From Bacteroidota bacterium (GTDB taxonomy: Bacteria > Bacteroidota > Ignavibacteria > SZUA-365): a stretch of DNA of 40,872 nucleotides. The notes under the pieces were generated by a model, which did not search any database, was not told the DNA's origin, and worked only from the letters and a program-made list of their open reading frames with translations. The translations under genes were made by a program, and so were the position numbers. Where the stretch lies: positions 1 to 40,872 of the forward strand of contig JAFGKR010000208.1 in the NCBI GenBank assembly GCA_016928515.1, written 5' to 3'. Within the stretch, counting starts at the first letter, position 1. The number at the start of each line of letters is the position of its first letter. This document shows positions 27,201-35,010 of this stretch, piece by piece.

Positions 27201-30200
27201 CGCAGCGGGAAGCAGAGCGTATCCGGACACGGGGAAGACAGAACCACACACAGGTTTCCGGCCACCGTACCGGTATCCTTGAGTAGGCGGAAGCGAAATC
27301 CGGCCGGAACTATCGAATCCGGCGCGAGAGAGGCCGGCAGGGATGGGAGAGCGTCCATCTGCAACACCGAGGCAACGCCGGAGAGAAAGACGGTCTCGAC
27401 CTCCACTGCCAGTGTGTCGCTGTTCATCACGTAAACGACGATGTGTGACGTATCGGCTGTCGAGCGGATACCAAGATCCAGCGGATCCGGGAACACCGTC
27501 AACGCGGGATGAAAAACTCCCGCCGAAAACCGAAGGAGATACTGTACACTGCAGGGTTCGGTATTCACGCGCAGAACGATCGGCAGAACAGTATCGACCG
27601 GAACCGTCACCGATACATCGATCGGAAATTCTCCAGCCGGTGGCACCTCCGCAGCAACAGCGGCATGCCGCACAGACGTGAACGGCGCCCCCGCTTCGAG
27701 ACTGATGTCCGTTATCCGAAGAGGGGTGTCGTGGGGATTGCGGAAGACGAAGCGCCGGGTACCTTCCTCCCCGAGGCAGAGGGGGAGCGACGTCACCGTA
27801 TCACCGTCCAGCACCAGGGAACGCACATTCCGTCTCCCGATCAGACGAACCCGCGACTCCCCGAACACACTGGAATCGTCGTGGCTGAGCAGTAGGACCG
27901 CGCGACTGTCCTGGTTGGCGGGTGCGTCATAGAGCAGGACGAACTGCACCGCGGAATCCGGCGGCAAGGTCAGCGGCAGGCGGGGACGCAACAGCTGGAA
28001 ATGCGTCGGATGAAGACCGATCACTTCCGTGCGGCGCAGATGCAGTGGTTGCTGCCCGGCGTTGCGTACCTCTATGCTGTCGATGACCGGCGCTTCACAG
28101 ATCTGGTCGTCGAAACGCAGAGAATCGGGGATGAGGGCAAACGGCAATTCGGCGCTGAAGAGGAACACAGGCAGACGAAGCGTGTCAGGGCAGGGTGACG
28201 ACCAGGTGACATGCAGCCATGTCATGCTGCTGTCGGAACGCGGCGCCCGGTAGGCAACGACGACTTCGAGTTCGTCGCCGATGTCGCACTGCCGGGGGAA
28301 GCCGGTGGGTGAAAGTATCGTCAATCCATCGACCGGGGGATCGGTCCAGATCATCTCCACCGTCACATCATCATAGCCGCGATTCCGGAGAAACACACTC
28401 CTGCGCACCTCGATGTTCAACGGCACGGGCCCGATGACCAGCGCGGAATCGGGATCGGTTTGCAGAACGGCATCCTTCCCTCGACCGGTGCAGACGAAGT
28501 CGAGCGTATCGGGGCAGGGGCCGAGCACCAGTCGAAACAATGCCGCATGTGATATGGAATCCGCGCGAGTCGGTACGAAACGAACGGGGATCTTCAGCGT
28601 CCCGTCAGGTCCGATCCGCCTGGCAGTGTCGACGAGAACCGCAAAATCCGTCCTCCCCTCGGTCTGCAGCACTGTCGTTACCCGGCCGTCTGTATTTCCG
28701 GTATTGCGTAGCTCGACATATTCGATCCGGGCATCCCCGACGCAGACATCACCGAAAGCGATGTCGGGCGGAGCGATTTGCATGCGATTACTCTCGATGA
28801 ATCCCTCATAGGGGATCTGAATGAGCTCGGGGCAGTCCTCATGCCCCGCGAGCAGATGGATGCTCCCGAGAATGGGACCATCGAGACTGCTGGTCAATGA
28901 TACGCGAAGGGAATCGACGGCCGTGACACTGTCCCCGAGCAGGTGGGAGAGCAGTGTGACCGTACCCCGTGACCCGAGATCATCGATCCCCAGGATGCGC
29001 GGTGCCCTGTTGCCGTAAGTGGAAACCGGTAACACGAAAACGGCGGTATCCTTTCGGCAGACGGTGGGAAAGACGATGCGCGCCGCGCCGGGACGCAGTT
29101 CGTTGATGACGCGCATTCCCTCCAACGAGACGGTCCATGGCGTATGATCCGGATCGTTCGAGACGATATGCATCCGGCTGCCCACGGGGACCGGTCCGAA
29201 ATACGCGGCGTCCGGTTCCCAGCGGACGGTTACGAAACGGGTTTCTCCCGGGGGGATGACCAGAGGCCAGGTCGCCCCGCGCAATTCGAAATCCGCATTA
29301 CTGAACGTCACATCGCCCCGCTGAATCGTCAGATTTCCCGATCCCTTGTTCACAATGGAAAAAGAGCGATCCTTCCAGTCACCGCAGGCGAGCGTATCGA
29401 AAGAGAGAACGGATGACGTCGCAGAGATGTCGGGACGCTGTGTTCCGTTCCACTTATAGATCCAACCCTCCGAGACGCTGGGATAGCCCGACGTGCGTTG
29501 AATGCCGCCGACTGCCCAGCCCACGGCTTCGTTGAGAAAGATCATCTTGTTGAAGGGCTGATACGTCTTGTTGCCGAACACATTCGGATAGTAGCGATGC
29601 CAGCTCGATCCACCGTCAAAGGTGTAGGCAATTTCATTGTACGCACTGGCCACCCATCCCTTGAGGGAATCGAAGAAAAAGAGAGCTCGATGCGCACCGG
29701 GCGTTGAATTGAAAGTCGGTTGTGAAGGACTCGGAAACCAATCGACACCTCCATTCGTGGTGGTGATCAGATGGTTGCCGGTTCCCTGGTTGTACCCGTA
29801 GAGGAAGCCGCGGGTGTCGTCGACGAAGCTGATCTTCATATGGCTGCCGTACATCTCGATGGAGCCATTGAAGGAAAGATTGATCCACTTCTGATTCGAA
29901 GGATTGTAGCGGAAGAAAGCATTGTCCCCGCCCGCCACGATCCAGACCGATCCTGTGTACTTGACATCCGTCAACGCGGCGGTGACCGGGAGAGTGTAGT
30001 TGGTCCATGATACTCCCCCGTCCAGCGTGTGATGGACACGCCCGGGGCCCTCACCAACGATCATCCCTTCACGAACATCCTTGAAGGTCACTGCATAGCG
30101 GGTACCGTAGAGAATGGGATTCTGCGGAGAGACGCTGAACCAGGTGGAACCGTAATCCACCGTTTTATAGACAAGGCTGCGATAGTCGTCGCGCCACGAG

Positions 30201-30541
30201 ACAAAGGCGATGCCGGTATTCGGTACGGCGAAGACGTCCTGCGCCCACGATGTGAGCGCGATGTTCAGCGCGGGAGTAAAAGCCGACTGCGGCACCGGCT
30301 GCCATGTCGGATTCCCCGTCCGTTTCACGAGAACGCCCGTCTGTCCGAGCAGCACGTCCACATCCCCCACCGCGTACCCGTTCCCCGTATCGGCCATGGA
30401 AATTCCCATCAATCCGCGTACCGGAACGGCAATCGGTTGCTCCTTCCACGTTCCCACCGGCTGGGCCGGCAACACCGCGGACAGCAATGCGAGCAGGACA
30501 CAGATGAACAGAAGTTGTCGATGCAAGGAGCGATCACGCAA
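24278..30541 (-). CDS. Giant T9SS-type secreted protein: YCF48/BNR-like N-terminus, many Ig/ASH-like repeats, cohesin-like domain, C-terminal sorting domain
   Basis: Track ORF reaches 30730 (GTG), but the signal peptide LHRQLLFICVLLALLSAVLPAQ implies a start near TTG 30541 or 30526. C-terminus APSVPNPVHSRATLAFTLDRQRPVRLSVTDMQGREV...LPAGRHEYIFDAGALDVGSYFVLLRSESDHMLQRITVLR is T9SS type A-like. Confidence 0.85.
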   Translation of the reverse strand: MRDRSLHRQLLFICVLLALLSAVLPAQPVGTWKEQPIAVPVRGLMGISMADTGNGYAVGDVDVLLGQTGVLVKRTGNPTWQPVPQSAFTPALNIALTSWAQDVFAVPNTGIAFVSWRDDYRSLVYKTVDYGSTWFSVSPQNPILYGTRYAVTFKDVREGMIVGEGPGRVHHTLDGGVSWTNYTLPVTAALTDVKYTGSVWIVAGGDNAFFRYNPSNQKWINLSFNGSIEMYGSHMKISFVDDTRGFLYGYNQGTGNHLITTTNGGVDWFPSPSQPTFNSTPGAHRALFFFDSLKGWVASAYNEIAYTFDGGSSWHRYYPNVFGNKTYQPFNKMIFLNEAVGWAVGGIQRTSGYPSVSEGWIYKWNGTQRPDISATSSVLSFDTLACGDWKDRSFSIVNKGSGNLTIQRGDVTFSNADFELRGATWPLVIPPGETRFVTVRWEPDAAYFGPVPVGSRMHIVSNDPDHTPWTVSLEGMRVINELRPGAARIVFPTVCRKDTAVFVLPVSTYGNRAPRILGIDDLGSRGTVTLLSHLLGDSVTAVDSLRVSLTSSLDGPILGSIHLLAGHEDCPELIQIPYEGFIESNRMQIAPPDIAFGDVCVGDARIEYVELRNTGNTDGRVTTVLQTEGRTDFAVLVDTARRIGPDGTLKIPVRFVPTRADSISHAALFRLVLGPCPDTLDFVCTGRGKDAVLQTDPDSALVIGPVPLNIEVRRSVFLRNRGYDDVTVEMIWTDPPVDGLTILSPTGFPRQCDIGDELEVVVAYRAPRSDSSMTWLHVTWSSPCPDTLRLPVFLFSAELPFALIPDSLRFDDQICEAPVIDSIEVRNAGQQPLHLRRTEVIGLHPTHFQLLRPRLPLTLPPDSAVQFVLLYDAPANQDSRAVLLLSHDDSSVFGESRVRLIGRRNVRSLVLDGDTVTSLPLCLGEEGTRRFVFRNPHDTPLRITDISLEAGAPFTSVRHAAVAAEVPPAGEFPIDVSVTVPVDTVLPIVLRVNTEPCSVQYLLRFSAGVFHPALTVFPDPLDLGIRSTADTSHIVVYVMNSDTLAVEVETVFLSGVASVLQMDALPSLPASLAPDSIVPAGFRFRLLKDTGTVAGNLCVVLSSPCPDTLCFPLRMRIEDRALAVDADTLSFLHLFCDTLICDTLLVKNMLSEVESIEPVLNNPVFFSVTPDTATSTDVGGTALFRICSRKPAGTETRGEMLLRGSSGALTVVQLHALRDDGGLQLPDTIDAGNIPVCKTEIIFSRDLVNTADIPVTISDVLIGDPAFTLLTGLPVEVPAQGMGALRLLYAPSSPGMHSTVLTLRSRIGHCERITDIVLTGRSAEPYLDMTPSSLLFANVVAGTSQTRTLRVRNRDMHGLHLAAVGIDPAPPFFAELAQPVSLDTGDVLDIDVRFLPDSVGSVFGALCLYFDQPCSDTICIALEGQGVDGDLIFAEPDLRFDSLAQCQDQVLFASLVNSGNSAIELQSSTISGAGAAAFSMLDPVTGVETLQGGQQRRFRVRFAPAAETDGPIVASFFVSTTVPKQPVLELPLRGVRVTQVTPPDQQGGTGPVVVGDEVFITGQLSQSGTSHLRLVALHAPPEYSLLRPTVPKDMLPRHPETYRISFRPTVEGPFEDTLYMVFEPCLDSMRIIVRGTAVRLFTQTDLDLGELPFCETRSGIVTMQAYADPDLLIESISLLGPFADRFIVDHAPLPFPMLWSETVTLPVHFTPAPGDRGEVTATLSVRVHVDGQTYDFTSMIRAFVRDGGLEFPDPVFLGGMPVGDESPVAEFSGFNRAQYAVHVEQVVPGGTRLRVIGTLPPLPAAIAPGDSLRVRLTFTPDRQGAITDSLFLDATAPCVVRSPLPVSFHGDGDLQALDLSTAVLRGTVDDTIRVPLRLSRDLSGFGIRRWSGELRFNPSMLYPLGTATVGSASAQMRVIWDYDQASGTVHVLADSGMLAEGRELLFVDLLVLVGNDTATALTPDAFIFDHPAVRVREMQAGRFLLEGYCLADGRRLIRSDGGITLAPSVPNPVHSRATLAFTLDRQRPVRLSVTDMQGREVTVLLHAVLPAGRHEYIFDAGALDVGSYFVLLRSESDHMLQRITVLR

Positions 30542-30604
30542 GTGAATGAGAATGCCGGGAATCCGGACATTTCCTGCCCGGAAACACGAATGGAAATATT
30601 CGTT

Positions 30605-30633
30605 ATGATACCGTAAAGACGCGTGAAAGACAA
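30605..30633 (-). promoter_or_regulatory. Putative sigma70-type promoter of the giant gene (TTGTCT-N17-TATCAT)
   Basis: -35 at 30628-30633, 17-bp spacer, -10 at 30605-30610. Confidence 0.5.
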
Positions 30634-30991
30634 GAGTGGCTCTTTTCCGAAATCCACCCGGTACATCACCTCCGCCCTGCCCCACCAGTAGCCGTCGGCG
30701 GTGGACGAATTCGAAGCATCCGCGTACCACATGCGCTCAAGCAGTACGTGTCCTGAAAGCGGTCCTTCCGGAAGGAACTTCACCTCGGCGATGACCAAGC
30801 GTGCCCACGACGCGCGAATCCCCTTTCGGGATCACGCTCATGTGCGCGTTGCAAATATGCTGCAGCATCCCGCGAAGCACCATTTCCTTCACTAGCCGCC
30901 ATCAGAGCTGAAGATACGGTGCGAGGAGATTACTCCACTGCGCGATTCCTCCCCGCAACTGCATGAATATGCAGGTTCTGCAAGTCCGGTC

Positions 30992-33823
30992 TTACTCCCG
31001 CGGCGGCGGGGGCGGAAGCGGACGGACGTACGCGGCGGGGAGACGCAGCAGGGCATCCACTTCGGGGAGCTCACCGGGAGCGAAGGACTGCACGATCATC
31101 CGCAGAAGGGCCTCGGTGTTCACCTTGGCGAAATAGCCGCGGCCGGGACGAAGAACGCCGCCCTCCGGTTCGATGTACCCCAGCTCCGGATGATAATCGT
31201 AGATCGCGATGAGCGCTCCGGCGGGATCGGTCTGCACGGCGGCAAGTGGCACGGGACCGCTCGGTGCACCGATCAGGTTCCAGCCGCCGAATTCGTCCTC
31301 CATCATGACCTCCATCGCGGTGGTGTAGCTCCCGCTGACGACGATGGAATCCTCCCGTGAGAACTTGATCCAGTATCCCTTTCCGTATTCCAGTTCCTCC
31401 GCCTCGACATATCCCTTCTCAGGTACGTATTCATAGGCCTTTCCCTCCGCCGCAGGGAACAGATCCTCCACGCCGGAAGGAGACAACGGTAGCGGCAGCG
31501 AAATCAGGTTCCATCCTTGCGCGAAGCGGATGACGATATCGCCCTTCGCACGTTCGCTGATGAAATCCCAGTCCGTCTGATTGCCGGACAGACCACTGAC
31601 AGTGCGCGATGCCGGCGTAAAACTGAAGTACGGACTCGCCGGTGCGACGCTGTAGTCCCCCGGAACGAGCCCCGTTACGACATACTCACCGTTTTCGTCG
31701 GTAAAGGCCTCCGTCGACATCGTTCCGACGACGACCATGCGCACACCCTCCGCGGGGTTACCGGCCGTGCTCTTCACCTTTCCGGAGATTTCGTACGAGA
31801 CGGCCGGAACGACGTTGCAGACGACGTTGACCAGGATACCCGCATTCGCCGCGTTGCCGCCGATTGTGACGTTGTCACTGTATGTCCCGATCGATAACTG
31901 TGTATCCGTGATCTCGACGCGCACGGAGTCTTCATTGGATGTGCCGGATCCGGGTGTCAGATCGTACCACTGTGCGGAGGTTTTGGATGCAGTCCAGGAA
32001 AGAGTCTTTCCCCCCGTATTTCGCAGATGAATGTATTGCGCCTGAGGAGCCGGACCGTTCTGGTACACGGTGAACACGAGCTGACGCGGACGCACGTCAA
32101 GCACTGGCACCGGATCTTCGATGCTGAACGGCGCGCTCGCATCCTCGAGCATGATGGTAGACGGCGGCCGAATACGTACAACCGCATCATTGCTGACCGG
32201 GGGACCGGTGACCGTCCACTGGAAACCGCCGGCGTTCGCCGCAACAGACGGCGCGAGCACCTCAGAGAATGTTTTCCCTCCGTCACGTGACAGCTCGACG
32301 CGCAGATTCACGAGACCGGTGGCATTCCACTTGACGGTTTCGCTGTCGCCGATGTCCCAGCGCTCTCCGCCGGTGGGATGCAGCAGTGTGAGAGACGGAA
32401 GTGACGGAAGCGAGGATGCGTCGGCAAAATATGCTTGTGAGGATGTCCGGAAGCTGCCCGTGCCGTGCAGGCCGCTGCCCGAGCGGTCGAGGTCGTCGCC
32501 CTGGAAGCGGTAGACCGCGACGAGCCCGGCGGTCGGCCCTTCGAATTCCATCCGGTGATGATCTGCGATCTGGTCGTCGGTGCGTGCCGTGTTCCAGATG
32601 CGCACCTCGTCGATGGCACCGCTGTACCCGTAGGCCGTGGTGCCGGTGGACTGAACATCCGCTGAGCCAATCAGGAGTTCATCCTTGTTGCCACTGCCTG
32701 TCGTCGTGTAGGTCTGGGTCTGATCCGGAATACCATTGATGAAAATCGTGGCGATGGAGCCGTTACCGCTTCGTTCGAAGCGCGCGGCGACATGCGTCCA
32801 TGTGTTCAGGGACAGGGTGGCTTTACTTTCCAGGGGAAGCTGCCAGTTGCCGGTCGGCAGAAAGCGAACCCGCCCGTTGCTCTTGTTCAACCCGAGCCAG
32901 TAATTCCAGCGGTTCGCCGAATGCGAACCCTTGGTGAGGAAGGTCTGGAACTGTGCATGTCCGCCCGTGGCCGGTCGCACCCAACACTCCAGGGTAAAAT
33001 TCTGTGTCAACGTGAGTGCCGGATCATTCGGGATGGTGACATGGTCACCGCGATCGGGACCGTTTGTCACGATGAGGCTGATCCGCTGGTAATGCGGAGG
33101 ATCCGGTGTCTGTGCGTACGATACACTCCCGACGTTGCTGCCGTTGTGTCCTCCGACGGCGGCCAGTGCGTTGCCGTTCAGGCGCCAGGCCCCCTGCAGG
33201 AAGCGGCCGTGCAACCCGCCCGCCATCGCCCAGGGGATGCGGTACAGCAGACCGGCGGCGTTCGAGAAATCCACCACGGACCGCCAGATGCGCACTTCGT
33301 CGATTCCACCGGTCCAGTAATCCGCAGGACCGGCATTATCACGATCGGCCCCGATGCGGAGATCGAAATATCCGTAGCCGAGGTAGCTCTGTCCGGTTTT
33401 GATCTGCCGGTCGAGCGCGCCGTTGATGTAAAACTTCATTTCATTGCCGCTGGCGTCGAAGCTCACGCCGACATGCGTCCATGTATTCAGCGGAATCGTA
33501 CTGCTGCTCTCCTCGTGATACGCCGGATTCGGATAGAAACGAAGGCGGCGCTGTGGGGAAAGTCCGAACCAGTATGAGGACACGTTCCGGTCGTTTCCCA
33601 CAATGCACATGAGCTGTCCCGACTGCGTGGGTCGCACCCAGGCGTCGATGCTGATGGCGGCTGCCCGTGCGATATCGACGTTGAATGCGTCGTCGTAGGC
33701 AATGGACAGATAAGACGATCCGCCGAGCTGAAGCGATGCGTTTTCCGATTCGTACGGCTGTGCAGCGGTCGTGGATGCTGCCAGCAGACACAGGATGATC
33801 AGGAGGGAGCGTGTGCGTGTCAT
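30992..33823 (-). CDS. Secreted multidomain protein: two LamG, BACON-like, carboxypeptidase-regulatory-like domain, duplicated GWNLI/GYW module
   Basis: Signal peptide MTRTRSLLIILCLLAASTTAAQ. LamG repeats (AAAISIDAWVRPTQSG...WTHVGVSFD...GGIDEVRIWRS; NFTLECWVRPATGG...WTHVAARFE...GAIDEVRIWNTAR). No recognisable T9SS CTD; ends RPLPPPPPRE. Confidence 0.85.
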   Translation of the reverse strand: MTRTRSLLIILCLLAASTTAAQPYESENASLQLGGSSYLSIAYDDAFNVDIARAAAISIDAWVRPTQSGQLMCIVGNDRNVSSYWFGLSPQRRLRFYPNPAYHEESSSTIPLNTWTHVGVSFDASGNEMKFYINGALDRQIKTGQSYLGYGYFDLRIGADRDNAGPADYWTGGIDEVRIWRSVVDFSNAAGLLYRIPWAMAGGLHGRFLQGAWRLNGNALAAVGGHNGSNVGSVSYAQTPDPPHYQRISLIVTNGPDRGDHVTIPNDPALTLTQNFTLECWVRPATGGHAQFQTFLTKGSHSANRWNYWLGLNKSNGRVRFLPTGNWQLPLESKATLSLNTWTHVAARFERSGNGSIATIFINGIPDQTQTYTTTGSGNKDELLIGSADVQSTGTTAYGYSGAIDEVRIWNTARTDDQIADHHRMEFEGPTAGLVAVYRFQGDDLDRSGSGLHGTGSFRTSSQAYFADASSLPSLPSLTLLHPTGGERWDIGDSETVKWNATGLVNLRVELSRDGGKTFSEVLAPSVAANAGGFQWTVTGPPVSNDAVVRIRPPSTIMLEDASAPFSIEDPVPVLDVRPRQLVFTVYQNGPAPQAQYIHLRNTGGKTLSWTASKTSAQWYDLTPGSGTSNEDSVRVEITDTQLSIGTYSDNVTIGGNAANAGILVNVVCNVVPAVSYEISGKVKSTAGNPAEGVRMVVVGTMSTEAFTDENGEYVVTGLVPGDYSVAPASPYFSFTPASRTVSGLSGNQTDWDFISERAKGDIVIRFAQGWNLISLPLPLSPSGVEDLFPAAEGKAYEYVPEKGYVEAEELEYGKGYWIKFSREDSIVVSGSYTTAMEVMMEDEFGGWNLIGAPSGPVPLAAVQTDPAGALIAIYDYHPELGYIEPEGGVLRPGRGYFAKVNTEALLRMIVQSFAPGELPEVDALLRLPAAYVRPLPPPPPRE

Positions 33824-33854
33824 GATGTCCGTCTCGTATGGTGCGACAGGAAGC

Positions 33855-33886
33855 GCACATCCGCGGGAAAAGCCCCGCGGATGTGC
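33855..33886. repeat. 13-bp perfect inverted repeat (hairpin) between two secreted-protein genes
   Basis: GCACATCCGCGGG-AAAAGC-CCCGCGGATGTGC; no following T-tract on the minus strand. Confidence 0.85.
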
Positions 33887-33909
33887 TCGAAAGAAATCAG
33901 TGCTCTCAT

Positions 33910-34998
33910 TTACTTGACCAAAAGCATGCTGCGGCTGCGTTGGATGCCGCCGGATCGCAGGGTGTACATGTACACACCGCCCGAGAGCGGTCCCGCATCG
34001 ACACGAATGCTCTGCGGACCATCACGCTGTTGCAGCGCGTGCGTCAAATCCATCACCTCGACACCCAGCATATTATGCAGCGTGAGGGTAGCATCCCCGC
34101 GGAGAGCACCGCGGCCAAGATCCAGTTCGATGACGGTGGACGGGTTGAACGGATTCGGGTAGTTCTGTCCGATCCACATACCGTTGGCTGCCGGAACATC
34201 TGCAACACCCACCGTCATTTCCATGCGCACCGGAATATCCAGTTCAACATTGTACAGTTCGGAACGCATGATGATCATGGTCTCGTACGTTCCCGCCGGA
34301 AGACGTTGCGTGTTGACCGACACGACAACGGTCTGTTCTCCCTCGCCCGAGGCAGGCACGATATCCAGCCAGTCGGCCTCGGTGGAGAGCACCCAGGACG
34401 CATGCGTGTCGCCTTTCGGCGATACGACCAGATCCCGGGTGGGGAGAGGATCGCGGTTGTTCACCGCGAAGATGATGGGATTCGGTGTCGCTTCGAAGCT
34501 CAGTGGTGCCGGATTGAAGGTCGCTTCAACGACGAACTGGCCGGTGATGAACTGCGCCTCGATGCTCGACTTCCCGCTGACATCCTCCCCGTCGATCATC
34601 AGTTTCGTGATGCGTCCCGGGAGCGGATCCGGCCAACTGAGCGTCACGCCGGCGGCATTGAGACCGGCCTGATAGGAAACCGTATAGGTTTCCGTGTTGC
34701 TTGCCGTGGGATAGGCCCGGTAGTCGGAGAGAGACCCGAGTCCGAGCTGCGATTTTCCCGGCGTGCTGATCACGCGGGCGTCGAAGATTTCGTTGGGCGG
34801 CTGCGGAGGCAGCTCCGATTCGTCGAGGGTCGGATCGATCGCCGACGTGGCTCCTTCTCGTATACCGACGGCGAGGCGTTCCTTCCTCCCCTGTCCGTTA
34901 TCGACCATCAATTCAAGCGTGACGCCACGGTATTCCTGCGCGGCCGCGGATGCGGCCAGCAGCAGGAAACCGATGAAAAGGATACGTGTGTATTTCAT
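33910..34998 (-). CDS. T9SS-type secreted protein with BACON-like domain
   Basis: Signal peptide MKYTRILFIGFLLLAASAAAQ; BACON-like THASWVLSTEADWLDIVPASGEGEQTVVVSVNTQRLPAGTYETMIIMRS; CTD IGQNYPNPFNPSTVIELDL...GVYMYTLRSGGIQRSRSMLLVK. Confidence 0.9.
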   Translation of the reverse strand: MKYTRILFIGFLLLAASAAAQEYRGVTLELMVDNGQGRKERLAVGIREGATSAIDPTLDESELPPQPPNEIFDARVISTPGKSQLGLGSLSDYRAYPTASNTETYTVSYQAGLNAAGVTLSWPDPLPGRITKLMIDGEDVSGKSSIEAQFITGQFVVEATFNPAPLSFEATPNPIIFAVNNRDPLPTRDLVVSPKGDTHASWVLSTEADWLDIVPASGEGEQTVVVSVNTQRLPAGTYETMIIMRSELYNVELDIPVRMEMTVGVADVPAANGMWIGQNYPNPFNPSTVIELDLGRGALRGDATLTLHNMLGVEVMDLTHALQQRDGPQSIRVDAGPLSGGVYMYTLRSGGIQRSRSMLLVK

Positions 34999-35010
34999 GA
35001 GTGTGCTCCT

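Noticed and set aside
30815-30832. Hairpin GATCCC-GAAA-GGGGATTC as a terminator or riboswitch
   Set aside because: Short, needs a bulge, no T-tract and no wider conserved architecture recognisable.
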